Below the pieces are notes generated by a model. That model worked only from the letters and a program-made list of their open reading frames with translations. It was not told the DNA's origin and did not search any database. A program made the position numbers and the translations under genes. Source: Rhizomys pruinosus (Eukaryota; Chordata; Mammalia; Rodentia; Spalacidae). From it: a DNA stretch of 64,000 bases. Positions 58,600 through 64,000 of the stretch are shown piece after piece; position 1 is the stretch's first letter; the number at the start of each line of letters is the position of its first letter. Location of the stretch: positions 1,676,045 to 1,740,044 of the forward strand of contig VZQC01006291.1 of the NCBI GenBank assembly GCA_009823505.1. Reading direction: 5' to 3'.

Positions 58600-58715
58600 G
58601 AAGAATTATTGGCAGCTGATTACTACAGGGTGAGGAAGAGCTGATCGTCTTAAAAAGGAAGGACTCTACATAGGCTGACTAGACCCCAGTGGTTAAACTT
58701 GACATTAAACATTAT
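58600..58715 (+). mobile_element. L1 3' UTR fragment, inverted relative to 57.04 kb
   Basis: 'gggtgaggaagagctgat' and 'cttaaaaaggaaggactcta' are the near-perfect reverse complement of 57041-57125. Confidence 0.65.
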
Positions 58716-58955
58716 AGGAAGTTTATAAATAGTAAGTATAGATCTTTATTATAATGAATAGATTAGTGGAACTTCTTCCTTTTATGGAGATTATTTCTGA
58801 TATATTTAGTATTGAAAAGTTTAATCTTTGTCTACTTCTGAAAATTCTCATTTTATTGCCCTGATTATTTCTCCTTGTCCTTCCCATTTCTATGTGCTGT
58901 GCTCTATTTCAGACAATTCTTATTATTTCATGAGAGACATAAGAGTTTAGCAAGA

Positions 58956-59199
58956 TGGGGCTGGAGAGATGGCCTAGCGGTTAAGAGCGCCGACCGCTCT
59001 TACAGAGGACCCGGGTTCGATCCCCAGCGCCCACATGGCGGCCGAGAGCCGTCTAAAACTCCAATTCCAGGAGAACTCCAGCTCCAGGGGAATCCGAGAC
59101 CCTCTTCTGACCTCCGCGGCATTGCACGACACGGGTGCACAGACCTGCATGCAGACAGTACATTGATACACATACAGAAATAAAATTAAAAAAAAAAAA
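58956..59199 (+). mobile_element. B2/B3-type SINE, youngest-looking copy
   Basis: Perfect 15-bp target-site duplication AAGAGTTTAGCAAGA (58941-58955, 59200-59214). Intact A and B boxes, 17-bp duplication, and about 15 CpGs still present. Pure A tail of about 14. Confidence 0.96.
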
Positions 59200-59214
59200 A
59201 AGAGTTTAGCAAGA

Positions 59215-60047
59215 GGAATGTAGTCAAGGAAATCAGTTAGGGGTTAAGGCACAGTCTAGGATGAAACCTGGGCCCTACCATTAATTAGTGGTATAATATT
59301 CAACGTGTTTTAACAAGTTAGAGTTCTTGTAGGTATTAGAAAGTATATTCTTATTTACAGCACTTATTTACAGCCAGGGCTGATGGGAAAATCAAATGTA
59401 TTAAAGACTTAAAAAGTACTTGATTCAGTCCCTGGTACACAACAGGTACTCTGTGGCACATAAGATCTTATGTGAAAGTATGTGTTAAAAATCAAACTGT
59501 GCGTCATTAAGGACAGAATCCATTCTCACAATGGAATACTGACACTCAAGTCAGCACTGCAGCATTGACCTCATGGGTTCATAGCTCATTGATCTATAGC
59601 CAGGGCTCATTAAAGAATAAGAAAAGGCCAACTACAGTTTGGGAAGCACATCCAGATCCAGCAGGACCTTCAGACTTCTTAGTGTACTCCATCCCAAACG
59701 ACCGCTTTGCATTCGGATAAGAACCATATCATCCCACAGATGACTATCTTCCAAATGGACTGTAATCCAAGCCCTGGGAAATTCCTGGGCTTTTATCTAG
59801 AGTAAGGCTCAGGGGATGTGTGACTATTTCCCTCTTTGATGCTTGGGCTTTGGAGTTTCTGATTACATTTGCCTATTAAAGGTATGTGGACAAAACCCCT
59901 CTTGTTTTCACTAACAAAGGACTGCCTTAAGTGGACACAGAGCATCTTACTGACTTGTTATATTTAAGACACAAAGCTATTTTCCAGATTATATTTTTTC
60001 CTCTATGAATAAGAAGATGAGGTTGAAAGAAAGATGAGGCACCTAAA
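59215..60047. other. Unique sequence with weak MIR-like patch
   Basis: A MIR-like word group lies at about 59395-59465 ('gactcaaaaagtacttgatt'-like, then 'tccctggtacacaacaggta'). No gene recognised. Confidence 0.35.
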
Positions 60048-60054
60048 AAGATTC

Positions 60055-60098
60055 TTTCTTTCTTTTTTTCTTCTTTCTTTCTTTCTTTCTTTCTTTCT
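60055..60098. repeat. (TTTC)n simple repeat
   Basis: About ten TTTC units, with interruptions, at the tail side of the adjacent minus-strand B1, so it probably grew from the B1 A-tail. Confidence 0.9.
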
Positions 60099-60099
60099 G

Positions 60100-60242
60100 G
60101 TCTTCTTGAGACAGGGTCTCCCTGTAGCCCCAGCTAGCCTGGAACTCACTCTGTAGACCAGGCTGGCCCTGAACTCACAGAGATTCACCTGCCTCTGCCT
60201 CCAGAGTGCTAGGATTAAAGACTTAAGCCACCACACCCGGCT
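60100..60242 (-). mobile_element. B1 SINE
   Basis: 'gagacagggtctccctgtag' through 'agaccaggctggccctgaac' to 'ccaccacacccggct'. Near-consensus. Confidence 0.93.
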
Positions 60243-62606
60243 AGATTTTTCTTTTTAAGCATCTGAACTGCTTTCTTTTTATGCAATCTTCAACACTAAA
60301 ATAGAGGAAAAACACAATTACTTCTTCCAATCTAGGAAAACTTGAGAATTTTTCATTTCTTATCTTATAAGAGCTATGAGAGACTTCTATTTCTTACCCA
60401 GATAACTACCAGAGATATGGGGTTGTTCCTGGAGATTCAAATCAGTGTCACTTCTGGTGGCATTACAAAACCATGTCATTTGTTGCTGTTGTTTTCCAGT
60501 TAAGAGTTAAACAAAGATATTTATTCAGGCAAGATAACTTTCCAAGATCAGCTTCTTGCTTCTAGAGGAGCAAATTTAAATTTCAGTGAAGTTAATGTTT
60601 CAAAAATAATTCGCTTCCATCTAAATATATACTTGTGATCAGAAAAAAAAATGTAAATTCAAAGAATGTTGCAACATTATGCTCCTACACAAAATCAAAA
60701 CTGCACACACTGGGCTCTGTTTTTGGTTGATATTTACAGCCAGGTGTCTTTCTCTTAAACTACTAAAAATTGAGGAAACTATTTTCTAGGATCTGAAGGA
60801 AAATTATAATCATGTCTCTGGTCAGAATTTTCATTGAATGCCACTGAATAGGAGCAAAAAGACAATGAATTGTGAAATTGTGAAAAGAATATAAAGCTGA
60901 TTGTTTTTCCAGTTTCAACCCTGTTATGGTTTTTTCTTTTCTTGCGGTGAGTCAATCTATAAAAATGAAATTCATAATGAAAGTGTAAAAGCCAAAGCAA
61001 AACTCTGTGGCTTCAGAATGGCCTTTGTAATTGCACAGAAGTTTACTAAGGTGTGTGTAGTTTGAGACTGGGCAAGTGTTTGAGTAGCTGTCTTAATCTA
61101 CCTAGGCAATGGTTTATTTTTGAGGTCATAACAATAAAGTGATTTTATTAAAAGAGAAAAAGAAAGAAAGCCTCTGGAATCCTGAGAGGAAGGGAAGATC
61201 ACATGCTGAATTGCCTGTGAATATTGTGGAACTTTTCTAGAAAGAAAATAGTTGAGAAATTGTCAAGATCTCCCACAGGCTGTAGGAAGCCCCACATAGT
61301 CTTCATATCCACAAACATGACCACAAGAGCTTGAAGAAGGCACTGGACCACTATGATCACTTCCACAAACCAATTGTCCTTTATCATTAAGCATTAGCTT
61401 CTGGATCAGCTGGGGTCAATTGAATGTATGTCTCTGCAGTATCTGTGCGTGAGGAAGATTATCTGGTACTTTAAAAAAGTAAAACTTGAGAATCCAATGA
61501 TGAGATTTGTCTCTAGATCAGTTTCTGGAGCCTCAGTCTAGACACAAGATAGTAGTAATTTCATAGTCACATACATGATTCTGGCTCAGAATAGCTGGTG
61601 CATCAGAGAAGAAGGTTAGGGAAAACCAGTTCCTGTGACCTATTTGGCTTGAGCCCGGGCAACACTAAGCCATTTCCTGTGTCCTCTTGATTCTGCTAGC
61701 TTTCTGGGTTCATTGTCAAAAAACACAAGGATAGATCAGTTTTAAATTGTTTGGCCCTTAAAAAAAAATAGTGCATGTTCATTGGAAATAAAAAGAGAAA
61801 AACTTAGAAGATATAAAAGAAGACACTGTCAATAGCTCTGAAATATAATGTTAACATTTGGGGATGTATATGTGTGGTCACACACAAAACTTTCCAAAGT
61901 TTAATGTAAAGATATACTCAGATGTATACTTAGTACAAATTATTATAAGTCACATATTTATAGTACTTTTTACAATTAATATTTTGGACCTTTAAATTAC
62001 ATATATTTCGTTTCTGAATTCTACCTCACTTCTTTGAGCTTAGAATGCACACTGAGACGTTCTGACACTTGAGTACTATAGTCTCCTTCTTCATATTGAC
62101 AGCATCGAATTTCTCCTAGAACCAGATATATTCCCCATAGGAAAAATTAAATCATATTTCAGTATTTAATTTTATAAGCCTCTACTTGTTATAATCTAAA
62201 AATAGCTGAAATGGAAAAACAGGAAGCCAACGTATACTCCAAAAGGGACATGCTTAGATCAATATCATAAGCGACAAAATAGCCAATCAACGCTTTTGAA
62301 AGATACTGCCAAGAGATGGATTATGCTTAACTTCAACCAAACCTAAGGACGTGGAGCCAAAGGGGACTTTGGATATAAACAGTTTCCAAATATCACAGAT
62401 GGGTTGGAAAAACATGGCAAGTATAACTTCAATGAGTCTAGTAAGAAAAAGATGCAGCTAGGAAATCTTCCAAAGACATCTAGGATTCCCAAAAGCTTCA
62501 TGCTGGAAGAGGAAAAAGAACAATGTAAGTATCTGCCTGCATGTTTCTTTTGTATATCACGACATGAGAATGTCATGGAGTAGAGATAATTCTTCAGTTA
62601 ACAGTT

Positions 62607-62607
<1 letters not shown>
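60243..62607. other. Unique sequence, no gene seen
   Basis: The longest unannotated stretch. No recognised repeat or exon. Open frames are 77 codons or fewer. Confidence 0.45.

Positions 62608-62638
<31 letters not shown>
62608..62638. repeat. (AT)n microsatellite
   Basis: About 15 AT units. Confidence 0.92.
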
Positions 62639-62642
<4 letters not shown>

Positions 62643-63291
62643 AATAATGTTAACTTATCGACTATCAACATTGATTATATCAGTGTCCTCCCTCTACAGA
62701 CATAATCCTTAATCAAACAGTAATGAAAAATAAAAGAACTAAAAATAGCCATTAGTAACCATCGATTCATAGTGGAAATCCAGTGGCATGTCAACATTAA
62801 TTTATTTCATGTGTGGAATTGACAGAGACCTTTAAAGAGAGATAAAGGAATGAGCATGTTCAGGCAAGCCAAATGTTTATACTGGGGTTCCTGCTTTTAG
62901 GGTGACTACTTCTATGCACTCTTTAGTCACATGTTACGCTGCTGGTCAGCAGTGGACATATGCAATGGCGAGCACTCTCCAACAGCCAAACTTTGTTGAT
63001 CAGATTCTTGTTAACGGGTTAAAATCCTTGAAAAATCTCTTACCCTCTTTATGCCTTTGGGTAAGGGACAAAACTGGGCCAGAAGTCAATTATATTTTGC
63101 TTGGCTCTATGGATATTATGTGTATGTGCATAACCTATACAGCAATAGACATCTCTCTATACACACAGATGGATGCACTTGTGCAAAATCTATTTAGCAA
63201 TAGACACATAAGACATGTATATGTATTCATATGTGTACATAATCTATACAATAGGCACATATGGCAACATTGATATAATGTGTAATGCACA

Positions 63292-63297
<6 letters not shown>
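62639..63297. other. Unique sequence with a 123-codon frame
   Basis: The frame at 62902-63273 starts at ATG and includes Tyr/Ile/His-rich text partly derived from degenerate 'cacatatg' repeats ('SNRHIRHVYVF'). No domain recognised and probably chance. Confidence 0.35.

Positions 63298-63336
<39 letters not shown>
63298..63336. repeat. (TA)n microsatellite
   Basis: About 19 TA units following a short TG run. Confidence 0.93.
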
Positions 63337-63338
<2 letters not shown>

Positions 63339-63689
63339 GGTACATAATCAAGAGAAAGTAAAGCAATACTAGACAATAAGAAGTAAAGGATATTCCAACC
63401 TCTAGCCTCAGCCCTTCACTATCAGGAATGATAGCCCCTAGAGAGAGAGATTAGTTCAAATCCTACCTTGGGTATACAGTTCTCTGAGTCTAATTAATTA
63501 ATAGTTCCCTACTCTAATTAGTCTCATTATCTTAACTACAAATGACAATAATATTATTCCCTCTCCTCCCTTGTAAGTTCATAATAAGGATTAAATGGAA
63601 TAATGTAAGTATTTAACATGCAATTGGAATTCAGGTATCATTTCCTCAGTGATAATTTTCTTAAATATTTAAAGACCTTTTTAAATTTT
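63337..63689. other. Unique sequence
   Basis: A weak MIR-like patch ('ataaggattaaatggaataa') lies at about 63585. Nothing else. Confidence 0.35.
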
Positions 63690-63868
63690 ATTTTTATCAC
63701 TTTTTAATTTTATGTGTATGAGTATATTGCTCACATGTATGTAAATGCATCCATGTTGCGCAATGTCTGCAGAGATCAGAAGAGGGTGTTGGAGCCCCTG
63801 GAACTGGAGTTACAGACAGTTATCAGTGGTCATAGAGGTTATAGGAATTGAACTCGGTTCCTCTGCAT
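63690..63868 (-). mobile_element. B2/B3-type SINE, head missing
   Basis: A minus copy recognisable from 'tatgtgtatgagtatattgc' to 'gaattgaactcggttcctct'. The A-box end is absent, so it is truncated. Confidence 0.82.
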
Positions 63869-64000
63869 TTTCAATTTGTAGCTTTAGTTGGTCTTTTTTG
63901 TCTTAAAAGACAAAGTTCATTCCTTCCCATTGACTTAATTAACAGTTTACTGTGTGTCCACCCCTAGATTTCTAAGGAACATCCTTTCCCTAGACATAAT

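Noticed and set aside
58957..59030. tRNA gene (A and B boxes)
   Set aside because: It is the tRNA-derived head of a SINE. No cloverleaf 3' half, and it is repeated many times.
62902..63273. 123-codon frame as a gene
   Set aside because: Its second half is translated from degenerate dinucleotide-rich sequence next to an AT microsatellite.

Overview
The window is repeat-rich mammalian DNA from a muroid rodent. B1, B2/B3 and B4-type SINEs, Lx-like L1 3' UTRs and MaLR-like LTR remnants all point to rodents. The youngest B2/B3 copies and L1s do not look like the dominant mouse families, so a cricetid (vole, hamster or deer-mouse group) is my inference rather than a demonstrated identification. 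I found no protein-coding exon, tRNA, rRNA or other host gene that I can support. The open reading frames are short, repeat-driven, or pieces of decayed L1 ORFs. The window is best read as intergenic or deep intronic sequence.

Layout. 0-11 kb: mostly unique sequence with an old MaLR-like LTR (1.87-2.2 kb), an L1 3' end, B2/B3 SINEs, the first copy of a ~1 kb repeat family (5.1-6.08 kb), a possible solo LTR (6.56-7.0 kb) and a 50-bp minisatellite (7.69-8.53 kb). 11.4-19.5 kb: stacked L1 fragments, including one with a recognisable ORF1 and the start of ORF2. 20-31 kb: SINEs, ancient MIR and L1M pieces, and two more copies of the ~1 kb family. One of these (21.4-23.5 kb) lies inside a 2.1 kb insertion flanked by a perfect 15-bp target-site duplication, which suggests an L1-type 3' transduction. 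31-47 kb: mainly unique sequence with many young B2/B3 SINEs, MIR remnants, long pyrimidine tracts and one nested SINE-in-SINE. 46.77-47.6 kb: a 16-bp minisatellite with long open frames on the minus strand. 49.8-55.85 kb: a structurally near-complete L1 with many indels, carrying a B1 and a C-rich expansion in ORF2. 55.9-64 kb: SINEs, a minus-strand L1 3' UTR with a ~150-bp tandem duplication, a matching inverted L1 fragment, AT microsatellites and unique sequence.

The window works as a record of retrotransposition rather than a gene system. The SINEs carry tRNA-like pol III A and B boxes, AATAAA-like signals and A/T-rich tails, and at least a dozen have clear target-site duplications. The most unusual points are the ~1 kb family whose 3' end matches L1 although its body is different, its probable 1.1 kb 3' transduction, the two minisatellites, and the indel density of the 50-56 kb stretch, which could be decay or assembly error.
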